From: Oreocharis arfaki
Lineage: Eukaryota; Chordata; Aves; Passeriformes; Paramythiidae
Assembly (NCBI GenBank): GCA_013398015.1
Contig: VZRR01012883.1
Location: 434,001-498,000 of the forward strand
Length of the DNA: 64,000 nt
Direction: 5' to 3'
A program made the position numbers and the translations under genes. Shown piece after piece: positions 13,805-27,482 of this stretch. The notes below the pieces were generated by a model that made no database searches, was not told the origin of the DNA, and was given only the letters and a program-made list of their open reading frames with translations. Within the stretch, counting starts at the first letter, position 1; each line of letters opens with the position of its first letter.

Positions 13805-14390
13805 TGTCCTGAGGGGCATCAGGCACAGCACTGCCAGCCGGGCAAGGGAGGGGATTGTCCTGCTCTGCTCTGTACTGACGTGGCCTCACCTCAAGGGCTG
13901 GGGGCAGTTTTGGGTGCCACAACATAAGAAAAAAATTGAGCAATTAGAGAGTATCCAAAGGAGGGCCATGAGGATGGTGAAGGCTCTGGAGGGGAAACGT
14001 TATGAGGAGAGGCTGAGGGCACTTGGTCTGTTCAGCCTGGAGAAGAGGAGACTCAGGGGAGATGTCATCGCGGCCTGCAGCTTCCTCATGAGGGGAAGAG
14101 GAGAAGCAGGCGCACGATCTCTTTCTTCTCCGTTGTGACCAGTGACAGGACTTGAGGAAACAGCATGAAGCTGAGTCAGGGGAGGTTTAGGCTGGGTATC
14201 AGGAAAAGGTTTTTCACTCAGAGGGTGGCTGAACACTGGAACAGGTTCCCCAGGGAAGTGGTCACAGAAGTGTTTGGACAATACTCTCAGGCACATGGTG
14301 TGGTTCTTGGGGTCTCCTGTGCAAGGCCAGGAGCTGGACTTCATTATCTTCATTTGGTCACTTCCAACTCAGCATATTCTATGATTCTAT
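13805..14390 (+). mobile_element. CR1 non-LTR retrotransposon, 5'-truncated, plus orientation
   Basis: The 3' untranslated/ORF2-end consensus of avian CR1 is readable in sense direction. Segments include GGGTGCCACAACATAAGAAAA, GGCTGAGGGCACTTGGTCTG, TTCAGCCTGGAGAAGAGGAG, CACTGGAACAGGTTCCCC, and the terminal ATTCTATGATTCTAT at about 14376-14390. It is about 590 bp and diverged, with indels. The open frames inside are remnants, not genes. Confidence 0.9.
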
Positions 14391-15616
14391 AAAACAGCAG
14401 AATGATCTAACAGGATACTGGTGAGCGGTCGGTTTAAATGACACTTTGGGATCCAGGTGTCTGTAGCCACTCTGAGCATGAGGTACTGCCTAGGCTGATG
14501 CCACATCAGGTCTCAGTGTGACCATGCCTGACACAGCTGAGCAGGACAGTGACAGAGGACATCATTGTGGTGTCAGGGTTGTCCCAACAGAGCCTGAGTT
14601 TGACTAAGGAACAGGTGAACTGAAGAAGGTAAAAGCAGTAAGAGAAAAACCTAACTATTTCCATTTTCATTTTGGAGCATTTTGGAGCAGCTTGACTCGA
14701 TTTTTAAAATATAACTGAAGAAACCACAGGTAAAGTTCACCTCGCCAAGTGCTGACATCTCAATGGCAGCTTGAATTAGTTTGCTAGAATCACTGGCTTG
14801 CAATCGAAGAGACACTTCTAGGATGCAACCTGCCTCACTGTAAAGTGGACACGTAAGAAATGTCCTGTGGATGGTGCTCACAAGCATCCACTTCCTGCTG
14901 TTTATTAGATGTAGTTACTTAGAGCTCAGTGAGATGAAAACAGTTTCAAGGCACTCAGGTACAGTGAGCTGCTGTTGTTCCACCGCAGTCTGGGTTATGA
15001 TTACTTGGGGCTTCCTGCCAAAAGCAAAAGTTTTTTTTGGTAAATATTTGCAAGATGCTGCTGCAGATGTTGATGACTTTGCCAAGCTACTAGTTACTAG
15101 TCGTAAATATTAACTGAGCCACAAATGGATTGTGCTTTATTGCCTTTTAATACATTCAAAGATTTTTAATAGGCTATTAGTTACTGCCAGCAAGGAAATC
15201 ATAGGTAAAAAACCATCTTAATCAATTCAAACTGGACAAATGGAAAAATACCCTCTGCAAGCTGTGATGGCCTATCCCTAAAATACATGATTTATTAAAA
15301 TTTGGCTGAGGTTAAATGACTTTTAAAAAGGATTTGATCTAGGAAGATTAAATCTAATAGACCATAACAAAATTGTGTAACTTATGATTTATTGAGAGGA
15401 ATGAGAAGAAATGCCTTTTGTTAATAGTAAACTATTCTGGGCTTCTGCATGATCTATTTCTAAGACTACAGAAACCTGGAGCTTACATTTTCTTCCTACT
15501 TATTAGTGACCACAGTGGCTGGCAACCTAAAATAGAAAACAATCACCGCAGCCAGAGAAAGTTTCCCAAAGAGAACAGTTTGTTATTTTAGCATGGATAG
15601 ATATGACTTTGAATAT

Positions 15617-16245
15617 TGTACTGGGTTTGCATGGGCAGGTTTTGGTAGCAGGGGTGGCTTCTTTGAGAAGCTGCTGGAAGCTTTCCCTGCATCTGACAGA
15701 GCCAGTGCCAACCAGCTCCGAGACAGACCCACTGCTGGCCAAGGCTGAGCCTGTCAGTGATGGTAGCAATTGTCAACTCCGTGATAACACGTTTAAGAAG
15801 GAAAAAAAATTATTGCACAGAAGTAATTGCTGCCAGAGAAGTGGGGAGTGAGAATATGTGAGTGGACCAACCATGCAGACACCAAGGTCAGTGCAGAAGG
15901 AAAAGCAGGAGGTGCTGCAGGTGTTGGAGCTGAGATTCCCCTGCAGCCCATGGTGCAGACCGTGGTGAAGCAGCTGTGCCCCTGCAGTCTGTGGAGCTCC
16001 AAAGGGGAGCAGAGATCCACCTGCAAGCAGCCTGTGGAGGAGAGCCATGCAGGTGCAAGTGGATGCCTGAACCCCTCTGACCCCATCCGAAGCCTGTGCT
16101 GGAGCAGGCTCCCGGCAGGACCTGTGGCCCTATGGACAATGGAGCCCACACTAAAGCAGGTCTGCTGGCAGGACTTGTGACCTCGTGGGAAATCCATGCT
16201 GTTCTTCAATGACTGCGTTCCATGGAAAAAGTGAGGGCGATGTGT
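15617..16245 (+). mobile_element. Partial endogenous-retrovirus LTR-like element (neoavian type), 3' truncated
   Basis: This is GC-richer than its surroundings. It begins TGTACTGGGTTTGCATGGGC and runs through a TTTAAGAAGGAAAAAAAATT stretch into repeated units of roughly 45-60 bp built on GGAGCAGGCT...GGCAGGACCTGTG. I recognise this from memory as a long terminal repeat common in neoavian genomes. The consensus as I remember it continues well beyond the point where this copy fades into unique sequence near 16245, so the 3' part is missing. No target duplication was identified, and the internal open frames are fortuitous. The exact family name is uncertain. Confidence 0.6.
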
Positions 16246-17629
16246 AAACTTTAAATTTTTTGCTTAAACAATTGAAACTATCCATGTAATAACTTCTGCT
16301 CCATAACAGAATTTAAGAATGATAAACAAGTAAAATGAACACAGAGTTCTGATCTACAGTTAGTGTTAAGCAATCATGACTTGAGTTTTTATTCAACTAA
16401 CATAGGATTTTTAAGTCATAAATGTCTGAATCTCCCTGTGAAAGGAGACTGATTAAAAAAGGGCAATAACAGCATTATTGTGGCACTGAATTTATGATGT
16501 GCTGATCCTAATGAAATATAATTCTACAGAAAAGTAGGCAGAGAAGTGTAGATTTATGACACCTCTGACAGAAATAAGTTGGAGATGTGTTAATGTGAAT
16601 AAAATACCATATTATCCAGAGAGATCGTAATAAACATATTTGTTTGTTCAAAAACGAAATAAAGGCAGGGTATTTCTGAAAATCTCAAACATTTTCAGCT
16701 AATAGTAGAGGGCAAGGGCAAGATACACTAACATAAACCAGCTAATTCTTTCATAACGTGCTGATGCAAGTGGGAGTAAGATACTTTGCACTGCCAGTGA
16801 ATTATGCCCTAATGTATTAATCAATCTGGGTAAGAGCAGCTTAGAAGCTGAAACAGAAAAGAGAGAAAATAATGTATAAAATCCTTACTTAAGGTGATGG
16901 TTCTTCAAGCTTTTCGCAGAAAGTGATTTTTTGATTTGGTTTTTGTCAAGGTGTGTTAAGAAAAGCATCTGCTTTCATTTTAGTCCTAGAGAATAACAAC
17001 TGGATCTTGATTTCTGCCTAAGTTGGTGGCTGTCTGTAAAATCTTGATTTTCTTTTCTTATACACTAATTACTTGGCCCTGACAAACCTCAGTCCAAGCT
17101 GACAGCATTTATCATGGGAAGGGCTGGCTCGAGGCATTCCAGCATGGAAGTGAGAAGGGAATTTTGCTCCACTAAGGGGGACGAGCTAGGGTCTTGCTGC
17201 TCTTACCATGAGATGGGAAAGGCAGTGGCTGAGAGACAGACCTGAGATACATGAAACTGCTTAAGAGAAGATTCCTTTGGATGCAGTTTGAGTGTGGCTG
17301 CCTTTGTGCAAAGCACTGGATGGAGAAGGTGGCATCTTTTGCTGTTTGGAGCAACCAGATGGTACCCTCAGTGACCATCAGACTCACAAAACCCTTCTCT
17401 GGCAGCTTGCTGCCTTAGGCAACTGCCTGCTCTGCCCCTGCCTAAAGCCCACCAGATTAATTTGTGTAAATTTTGCAATTGTCTCTTGATTCTCCTGCTC
17501 AGGATAAACGATCTTTGGCATCTTGCAAGCATGCAACAAATTCTTGAAAGAAACAGATGAAATAAAACAATACATCATACAAACATCAATTTAAGAAAAC
17601 ATTATTTAATTGAAATATGGTCCTATTAC

Positions 17630-17844
17630 CTGTGTGTGTGATGGTGGGAGTCCTTTTCTGCCATAGATGCCAACCAGAGCAGCCTTTCCTAAAGACACAT
17701 TGAATTTCAGATGCACTGGGTGGTCGATGAACACCTGAGATCTCCAAAAGATACCAGGAGGGATCTTCTGTGTAGCTCGTCTGCCTACATCAATTTCTCC
17801 GGAGTCTATAAAACTGTCGTCTGGAAAGAAACTACTGGGCTTTC
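17630..17844 (-). CDS. TENM4: TENM4 exon E: ectodomain stalk
   Basis: This 215-bp exon (two bases, 71 codons) has acceptor CTGTGTTTTGGCAG and ends on a whole Gln codon before donor GTAATA, which departs from the GTAAGT consensus at the last two positions. The peptide opens KPSSFFPDDSFIDSGEIDVG, continues RRATQKIPPGIFWRSQVFID, and contains HLKFNVSLGKAALVGIYG and RKGLPPSHTQ. These are the conserved stalk motifs of all vertebrate teneurins (IDSGE, IPPG-FWRSQ, LKFN-SL, GLPPSHTQ). NVS is a potential N-glycosylation sequon, consistent with an extracellular location. Teneurins dimerise through cysteines in the EGF region downstream; none of those is in this exon. Confidence 0.96.
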
Positions 17845-20800
17845 CTGCCAAAACACAGGAACAAAATTCTTGAATTAGTCTTAGATCCTGAAAGTAATTT
17901 AATTATACTGGTATCTCTGACACTGATCTTGAGAAACAGTCTATTAGTGTCCTGAAGTCTTCAGAGTACTTTGTCTAGCCAATCCATACAATTATGGGAG
18001 GAAAACTGGCAGGATTATTCCTGGCTTCAGTAACTGTTTTGTTTGAAAACATGAGCATGGGAAGAGCAACCTGGAGGAAAATGGCCTTTTGTTTAAATTG
18101 TAACATCAGAGAGTGTGTAATTACATTCCAAAGATAAGAATAAATCATCTGACATTATATCCTAAAAGACTGTAAGTTTAGGAATGGAGAAATCATCATT
18201 AAATTAGTAAAGAGAAGTAGTGAGAGTGAGATAGACGTGCCACAGAGTGGAATGGTGGTGTGGAGAACAGCAGCATGAACGATGCCTAAGTGGGAAAAGG
18301 AAAATGTTTCTCTATTAAATTAATTCTTGACAGTGGTAACAGTATTTGAAATAAGCCAAACAGTCAAAAAAAAGCTAAAGAAAAAAAAGGACTGAGAAAA
18401 ACAAAGGAGATCATACCCTGCACTTGAGTAATACCTATTAAGAGATAGGAGAGGGTTTAACTGGGTTTCAATATAATCTGTAAAGTGTGCTATTATCATC
18501 CATTTTCTTTCAGAAGACAAATGGAGGCATCTGCTTCTAAAGCTACCAGGCTGGAAAGCCTGGGTATTCAAATGGAATCAGTACATGCTGTAATGCCCAA
18601 GGGAGTCAGCAAGGAGCTTGGCACCCCTAAAAAATGCACCTGAGGCATTACAGGTTAGAAATTCACATGGTCACAACTCTCAAAGCAGGTGCCTGCTTCA
18701 AAAAATCTGGAACCAAAGGAAGACCAGGGAATGAGTGGCAGAATGTAAAATCAATTACCAGAATGTTCCCTTTTTTATAACCAGTAGCCACAGCTTTGGC
18801 TGCAGGGCACAGGGATGATGAAGAAGGCAACTGCTTAGCAAACAGCCTTTAATTAGGACACTTCTAGTGGAAAAGTATGCAGTAGCATCACCTGAAAGAT
18901 TCTGGCTTTAGTAAGGAGAACAACATGTCACCAACAAAGACCAATTATTAATTTTAGAAATTCAAATAAATTTGTTCTCTTATCTCTGTGCCATTACAGC
19001 ACGCACTACTCTGTGTTACACAGAGCAAACAATTCTAACAAAATGAGAAGGAAACTTCTGGCTACATACATTCTTTTGTAGGAAAATCACATTATCAATT
19101 TTTGTTCTTCCAGTACACAGATTTGAGGAATGCCGAAAAAAAAAGAATCTTTTCCCATCTATCACGAATTCACGTCAAATAGCCTCAAAATTTACTTGCC
19201 ATGTTGAAAAGGTGACTGGTAGAACATTGCATTTTATTGTTTCAAATGACCTTTCCTTTAATATTACATAACATTAAATACAGTATTGCCTTAAGTTTCT
19301 CCATATACCATCCCAACACAAACTCTCCAGGAGAAACAGATGTAAATTATTAGTTGCCTCTGAAAATTAATACAGAAATTGTATGCCTATTAACTATTAA
19401 GGATGGAGAATTTTTCCTTGCAGAACTTTTGGTTCCTAACACTAAACCATGATTTAAAGTCAGCAACTGCTTAAGGACATTGCTGGAACAGGACTTGATG
19501 GCATGAGCTATCTTGAGGTAGAAGTTTTATGCATACCAGCACAAAAGGTATATATGCAAAGGCCATATGTTCACACACAAAAAAGTTACTCTTAGTTTTA
19601 TAAGATCTCCATTTATCTTTGCTCATCAATCTCAAATAAATACAGAGGGGAAATCTGCTGACTTTTCATCCTTTTTCAGTCCACGGACATATTAAAGGAG
19701 ATAATCAGAAGCATCTTAGGTAAATGAACATTCTTTCTGAATCCTTCTGTGCTAATAGAGTACAATTGCACAATGAAAATCAGCCAGATAGATTCTGAAG
19801 GGAATTATGTTATCAACTGGATTGATAGTATTTATTTGGCATACTAAAATTTTCTTTTCACACTGTCAGGATTTTAGGAAACAGTTCCAATGTCTTCATG
19901 CAAAGTTTCTTATCACACCATTGTAAGATGAAAAGACTGAGGATTCTGTTAAAGAAGAGCTACAGACACCACATGTTTTGGTTCAAATGAAGGATATATT
20001 TTTTCTGATTACTACTGACATGTTTTATAGATTCTTAGATATTCAGATGAAAACCTCAAGTATTTGATATGCCCCATGATTGTTCATTTATAAAGATTGT
20101 ACATCAGAGTGAATCAGGGAAGGTGAGAATTTAATATGACAGATGTTGCTATGCAAGATAGAGCCTGGAGAAAATGAGCACAGGATGTATTCCGTAGAGA
20201 GAGCAGCGCTTGCTCATGCAAACGAAAATGCTTCTGTGATTGCAAAAGACAGTCTCACAGAAATATTTTTTCGTACACACAAAGTTTATTTCTCCTCTTG
20301 GTGGACACTTGTATGTCTGAGAAGCAGATATCCTAAGAGCTGTTATATCATGTTGCCAGCGTTTGAAGCTTGTCCTGATACAGAAGTCCAAGGAAAAGCT
20401 CTCTTCATGAGCTTGAATTCAGTCCCTGAAATCCCTCTCTGTTTCATCAGTTTTAGCCTACAGTAAGATTAGGACCTATGGACTGGATATTTCATAAAGA
20501 AAGTACAACAAAAAAGCCATTTCAGCTTCTAACCAGAAATTGGCTTTTAATCAGACTATCTGACTCCTTAAAATTAACTTCAGGTCTGAATTCTTAATTG
20601 GGCTGTCAATTACTTTGCTCTTTCTGTACATTACCTTGAATTTTTAGTTGCCGTAGCAACTGTTCCTAATTTCTTTGGAAATCAAAATGAACTATTTTAT
20701 TTCAGACCTTGCTGAATCTCTCTGCATTTCTGACGGGATGGTTCCCTGACCCATCAAAACACTTAAGAACACACATAGCTCTGACTTCAACCAGAGTCAA

Positions 20801-22631
20801 TTACATGCTTAAATGTAAGCATGTGGTTAAGTGCTTTGGTAAACAGGGTTGGGCTTGAACAGAGGAAAATGCTGTTCTGGAGCATAGCCACAGATGAGAA
20901 GGAATGACTATTACTGAGAGTTGGCAAGACACTGGTAATGATTCATTCAGATCAGCTCTAAGGATGTTCCTAACACATTCCAGCCTATTTCATTCTGATC
21001 CGGAAGACATTCAAATATATTTCAAATCTTTTTAAAATAAATTTCAATCACATACATTCTGGTTTAGAACAAAAGCCCTGCAGCACTGCTAGTCCAGAAT
21101 TAGTTACGTAGTTACCTGATGGGGGGAGAGCTACATTTGAAGGCTGGACAGTGCATTAAAGATGTCCTGATGTGGTTTTTAGTCAGGACACGATATTTTC
21201 CTCTAAAGCCTACAGATTCTCTAAGATCTATACAAAGCACTAACTTGAAGGGTCTTCTAATGACATAACTAGGCTATTTCCCAGATTTCTCTTTTAACAG
21301 AGCAGCAATCAAAACTTCTACTCATGTCACTGTAAACGTGGCCAAAATAAAATCAAGTGGAGGTCTTTCACTTGGATGGCAGTTTTGAATACATCCATTT
21401 ATTTTCATTTTGACTTTTAAAAGGAAATGGACAGATCAAAGCTAGATGATTCAAAAGTGAAACATATGGCAAGTTAGAGGGGGAAAAAAAGGATCTGTCA
21501 TGAAGTATTTTTGAGTACAACAGCAGGGCTGTCTGCAGCTTGCTGTACTGTCTAGTAAGGTTTGCTGAGAATAACCTGCTTAGCTGATTTTTCCTTGTAG
21601 CAACTTGATGGCAGCCATCAGTTACCAGTAAATACACTGTTTTAAGGAACACACATAATTATGGCTTTTATCTGAACAAATAGAGACAGAAAAAAACCCT
21701 CCACAATTAATTTAAATTAAACATGTAAACACAGGCTGTCAGCCAAAGCCTAGGGAACTCTGTGGAAACTTTTGAGTTCTGTGAGTTACAAGATGAGTAG
21801 TACACATCTTATCTGTCCACAAAACTTCTTCCACCAAAATAACTACCAAAAATAGTAAATTACTGCAATTTTACTGGAATCTCTTAATTTTACATAGAGA
21901 ATCTTGACACACAAACAAAAAAAAGCTTTCCGAAAATATGCATTTCTCATTTCTCCAGCTACATCTGGGGAGGGATAAGACTTTGCAGAGCTTACGAGTA
22001 CTTTCAGCAGTGGGGCCTCTAAAAAAAGCACACAAAGGTGTAAAGCTGCTGGATAAGGTGCTGCTGAATTGAAGACCCATGAGCTGCTTCTAATTTCTGT
22101 CAACACCGTGATACTTTGTGGAGACTAGGCCTTCTATCTAGCTACTTTTGCAAAGCTGTGTCCAACTCTGGAGTGCCAAAACTCAGAGTGTAATAGCTCT
22201 CAGTAAGTATTTTCGTCCTCAAAACATTTGCTAAGTGGCAACAAATAGTCAAACTCAGACTCAAACATTTTTGTAGTGCTGTAGAGGAAGCTTGATCCAG
22301 TGCTCCGGGAATCATGTAATTTTCAAGAGACAATGTTTTCCCATGAAAACAACCATTCGAGGCAGGGTTTTCATGCTGGCCTTAGGTACTCTGTGAGAAT
22401 GCCTTGAATGTTTGGAGAGGGTTTCACACAGTTTTATTGCATTAGTGGACATCAGAGGGGTATGAAACTTAGAAACATATGGAAACAGGACTGACGACTA
22501 CTAGCTCTAGACATGAAAGACTGGAAAAGCACCTGCTGATGGCAGCACTGAGGGTAATGGAACATGAGATTGGACGGCTGGAGTTTAGAGGCAGACAGAG
22601 GACTCACAACATGGACACACACCAACCATAC
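17845..22631 (-). other. TENM4: TENM4 intron E-D (4,787 bp)
   Basis: This lies between the donor of exon D (GTATGG) and the acceptor of exon E (TTTTGGCAG). I see no recognisable mobile element, exon or RNA gene in it. Confidence 0.85.
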
Positions 22632-22802
22632 CTTCACTGGTTCCTTTGCCTTTCCTGTCAGGTAACTCTAACCCTGTGCCCCCCGAAGGATATAAGGAGA
22701 CGTCCGTTGGCACTGGCCAACTGCTGGCTGTGTCTTCCGTGATCTCATACATCTGCCCTTCCATCGGCTGCAGGTGCCAGTTTAGGCCAAACAGGTGCAT
22801 GG
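22632..22802 (-). CDS. TENM4: TENM4 exon D: start of the ectodomain
   Basis: This 171-bp exon (two bases, 56 codons, one base) has acceptor TTGCTCACCACAG and donor GTGAAG/GTATGG. It codes the last turn of the membrane helix and the first extracellular residues: (A)MHLFGLNWHLQPMEGQ, then a variable acidic linker (MYEITEDTASSWPVPTDVS), then LYPSGGTGLELPDRKGKGTSE. The MHLFGLNW motif is shared with TENM3, while the ITEDTASSWPVPTD linker is the part that singles out TENM4. One residue (ELPDRK; ETPDRK in the mammalian sequence as remembered) differs in the linker. A 22.7-kb intron separates this exon from the transmembrane exon. Confidence 0.95.
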
Positions 22803-25742
22803 CTGTGGTGAGCAATGAAAAAAGTCATCTTTTTCTGCTTGGGAGAGGTTCAGAACTACAGGGGCACTTTCTAAACCCTCGCTACAGTGCCTTATCAGTG
22901 GTCATTGCCTTAGGACAGGAATGGGATTAATGTAATTAGACAGCTCCTGCTGCTTCTACCATACCAGCTCCCGAGGTCTTTCCACCCACTTAAACTCGAT
23001 TTAGATCACCTGTACCAATCCACTCTACTTCTTCCAGCAGGACCACTCCTGACTCATGGTCTGCATGAGAGGATAACCAGGAAAAAAGCTCCCAAGGCTG
23101 GGGTGACAATGCGGTGAACACAGAAATACAAGGAGTATTACTTCTTAACATACCAATAAATTCCAGGGAACTGCACTCTGGTTTGTTTTCCCATAGTCAC
23201 AGTGCATTATATAGGTTCCTTTTTTTTTTTTAACCAACAATTATACACAGAAGCCCTTATCTCTGAGAGCTTTTCCTGGTTTAAGACCAAGCGAAAACTG
23301 AGGCAAATTAAGATCCCTCTTGCACACGTGCCTCTGTGCTCTCCATCACAAATGGGAGCGACTCTGTCTGAGCATTCCTTCACACAATTCAGCTTCTTCT
23401 ATTCAGATCAAAGGCATATCTTTGAGAATTGAAAATGAGCAGCACCATTTAGATTTCTGTGGTACCAGGGCAAAGCTCTCTCTAGGTTTCTGGACCACAC
23501 AAAGTCATCCAGTGCACACGTGAATCTATTTCAAGGCATTTCATAACGACAAGTGAAGTTAAGGAACAAGACAGACTACTTAAAAAGCAAACACATGTGT
23601 GAGGAGTATGGAAATCATATGCTTATACAACTTATACTTGCCCCTTGCAAATACAAAGCAAAAGAATGTGGCTTGTGGCTTACCATATCAGTTCTTCCAT
23701 CCCCAACATAAACATTTCATACTCAATCAGTATCCAGCTTAGCTTCAGGCTCTACACAGCTAAATGATCTGATATTTGCTACATCTGAAATGACACTTCT
23801 TTTTTAAGAGAAAGCCTTGATATTTTCCACTATAATTTCTCCAAGAAACTATACAATGGCACTAACATCACAGCCATTCAGTATAAACAAACCCAGCAGA
23901 GAAGCAGAGCATTTCCATGGCCTATAACTCTCTTTTTATTCACAAAGATACACCTGAGATCAGCAACCACTGTTAGGGACAAGTGGTTGGTTTATTTAAA
24001 CCTGTGCATCAGAAACAATCTTATCAAGAGGATTGAAAAGTAATCTGAGTAGCTCTCTGAAGACAGTGTGTTTAGACAATTTAACAAAATATGTGATTTT
24101 TTCCACTTCAGTCTCAATTAGGTCACCTATCATTTACTAACATAAATAAAGTTGTCTTTGCACAACTACAACATCACAAAACATGAGCACAAAATTCTTT
24201 TTTTCCCATGTAAATGGGGACTGTGTTTGTTAACAGCCTCATCCACTTAGAAAGAAAATGCGCTCCTTAAACTCCCACACAGCAAGGAAGCACAGCAAGG
24301 AAGGTCTCCTGAGGACCTGTTCAACACTTGTTTTTATACAGGTACATAAACCAAGTAGGAATGTTACCAACACTAGTGGTAATTTAAACAGGGTACTTTA
24401 GGCAGAGGGACAAGTATTTTCATCTGAAAGGGGTATATTTACACGGCAGAGAAACTGTGCAAGAGAAGAGAGGAAATCAGACCATGAACAAGGAATCTGC
24501 ATCAAGAATTCGGCATTGTTACACTTGCAATCTTTGTGTTTATACAGCCCTCATCATCAGAGTGCCTGGGCACTTCATAGCTATTAACCTCATAAAACCT
24601 TATCAGGTAGGAATCTGCTTTTTTCTACTACACAGAAAGGGAAAGGAGAACTACAGCAGATTAAAGGACTGACTCAATTCACCTGTTTGGGCATTAAAAT
24701 GCAACTGTGTGTTAATTCACTTATCTTACTCTATGCTTGCAGGGTCACAAGATTTAAGAGGCACTTCATGCAGCTCTCTGCCAGCAGTTTTGTTCTAAGC
24801 TCAGTACTGGATGCTATCTTTTCATTCCATCCAGTCTGGACTTCTCCAAGAACCAGAGTGTTACCCAGGTGCTGCAGAGCAGTTACAGAGCTCAAAGATT
24901 TAGAGACTTTGAGCATGCAAGTTCCCATGTTAACATGGGATGTTTATAGTTACATGGATGTTTGTAGCTTCAAGCAGAATGCAAGCTGTACTCCTCACTC
25001 CTCCAAACTCAGGTGAATCTAGACAGCACTCAGGCCCAAGTTCTGCTGGCCCTAAGTGCTTAAGCCCAGCCTCATCTCTCAGATGTCTTCATTTTAGAAT
25101 GACCTGCATGAGCTTATACTGGGCATCCCTGGTTTACGCAGGAATTGAGCCAGTGGTTTGCTTTTTTCGTAACACCATCTGACCTGCTCTGTCCTTTGGA
25201 CATCACAGCTTAAGTGCCACACAGATTTTTAGGAACACGTTGCAAGGCCATTGTTTCCCCAAAACGACATTGCTGCTTCTCCTTTCCTTAGGAGGAATTT
25301 GTTATTGTAGATCATTATTTACTGCAAGCAAATGAAAGTGAAATACTCAACATTGTTTTGGGTGCAGTGGGAAAACTATGAGCATTTCTTCCAGGCATTA
25401 AAATTATTTTAAAATACCTGAGAGGAAATGTATTAACAAGTGATCATCTTAGTTCAGTGTAACGACAGAACTGGCAGCCTGGAAGTGCTACAGCTTTTCT
25501 GCACATTATCCATCCACTTGAACAAGTGAATCAACCACTCCACAGCATAATTCAATTCTCAATGCTTGAAAATTGTCTTACAATGTCCCAAAATAGAAAA
25601 TATGACAGAACTATCTGTAACATAGATACTGTCTTATCGCCCAAAGTTTAAAGACTTGTATTAATGTTAACTTTTGTCCTTTGCTAATAGATTTTGTCTA
25701 AAGGAAAAAGCTTCTTGTGTACATGGATCCCATCATCACACA

Positions 25743-26080
25743 GATCACAGAACCACAGAATGGTTTGGGTTAGAAGGGACCTTAAAGACCATTTACTTTC
25801 AACCCCCCTGCCATGGACAGGGACACCTTCCACTAAACCAGGTTGCTCAGAGCCCCATCCAACCTGACCTTGAACACTGCCAGGGCTGGGGCATCCACAG
25901 CTTCTCTGGGCAACCGGTGCCTGTGCCTCATCAGTCTGATAATAAAAAATTCATTGTATCTAATCTAAATCTATCCTCTCTTCATTTAACACTGCTACAC
26001 CTTGTCCTGTCACGACAGACCTTAGTAAAAAGTCTCTCTACATATTTCTTATAAGCCTCCTTTTAAAGCATTGAAAGGCT
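25743..26080 (-). mobile_element. CR1 3' end, minus orientation
   Basis: The plus strand starts with the reverse complement of the CR1 tail (CACAGAACCACAGAATGGTT, GGGTTAGAAGGGACCTTAAA) and continues through CCTGCCATGGACAGGGACAC, CCCCATCCAACCTGACCTTG and CCTTGTCCTGTC. It is about 340 bp, moderately diverged and 5'-truncated. Confidence 0.92.
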
Positions 26081-27482
26081 GGAAGAAGAACTCCAATGAT
26101 AAGCCATGAGAATGAGATATATGCACACCATGCATACAAAAGTGCAGAACTCTGAAAAACAGAATTATTTGAATAGCTTCTTGATTATCAAGTGGCTTAA
26201 AAAAATTCAGAAAACAGAGTGTAAAAGCTCAGAGATACTGCTCTATTCAGAATTTCTGATTTGATGTTTTTAAGCACAAAATAAAAGCCTATAATATTCC
26301 CACTCATTTGGCAAACAGACATCATGCAATTTCTGCTACAGGTTGGCAATAACCACAGAGTTCAACCTGAAACAAGAACAAAGAGTCTGATTTAGTTTGG
26401 AAACACACCCTAGCAGCAGGTTTATTATGAAGAAGTCACCTGATTAAGTGATTTCATTACTATCTTCCAAATACCAGCAGCGTCTGATGGGCAAGCTGGT
26501 GGAAGATTCATTCCTCTTCTTGCTCCCCCTAACTGCCACAGTGGTGCTGAGAAGTCAAGCGGTAACAGCAGTGGATATTTTGGGTCTTTACATCTCAATG
26601 TGTAAAGCTGTTGTTGCACACAGTTGTGTTTAAAGATTCTAAAAATGGCAAAAATCAACCTTGTTCTGTGCTAAATTGATGCAAAGTTCTTTCTCACAGA
26701 AAAAAAAACAACAAATGACCATCATAATGAAAAAGCCCTGGAACCATGGATGAGAAGCACAACCATATCTTTTGAAGTGTTAATGTTCCTAAAAGCAAAG
26801 TAAAGCTGTAAAAATAGATTGAGATTCCTGATGTTCTTAGTCTCCAGGTCAATGGAACCCACTGTGGACATTTTCTCTGGCTTTTTTTTCACCCCCTGCT
26901 CAGCTAGATATAAGATGTCACTGACAGAGAGTAAATGCCCTCCTAAAAGCCCCCATGTCCTTCTCCATCTCCTTCTTGAACATGATGTTCAATAGATTTT
27001 CAGATATTGAAGGCTCCCCACGTATTAAAAGAGCACTCTGCAATTAACAATCTTTAAAGTGTACACTTTTGTAAAATACCATGTAGCTTTCACTGCCTAG
27101 GAAGCTGCATGACAGGCTCTTTGCAGAAGCTTTGGTTATATTTCCCATGGAGAATAAAACTCTTTTGTCTGCCTTTTCCTGGAATGAAAACAATAATCAG
27201 GGGAAACCCTGCATGCTCTCTGGGCAGTTTCAGCACCAACAACTTAGATGATATAAAGGCATCTGAGGCTCTGGTCCATTATGCTCATGTTTCAACCTTA
27301 AAGCTTTGACTTGCACAACCTTTCCCCTGTAGCTAAGTGCTAGCAAAAAGTGCCCTGAAACCTGCTGAATGGGTAACAGAATTTTCTGTGGCAGAGTAAA
27401 TCACCTTATCCTCAGTCCTAAGTCACCTGTGCCTGCCTTCTTGGTGGAAAAAAACCAGGCATCAACCTCCAGTCCCTTCAGG

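Larger units (their letters stand above)
12169..17629 (-). other. TENM4: TENM4 intron F-E (5,461 bp)
   Basis: This is bounded by the exon E donor (GTAATA) and the exon F acceptor. It holds a CR1 piece in plus orientation (about 13805-14390) and a truncated LTR-like element (about 15617-16245). The remainder is unique AT-rich sequence in which I see no gene. Confidence 0.85.

Noticed and set aside
13914..14392. Open frames with an apparent protein-like reading (for example EKRRLRGDVIAACS)
   Set aside because: These are remnants of CR1 sequence; the match to the CR1 3' portion explains them.
15793..16209. Overlapping open frames of 87-138 codons on both strands
   Set aside because: They lie inside the GC-rich LTR-like element, where stop codons are rare. 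No retroviral protein motif is present.
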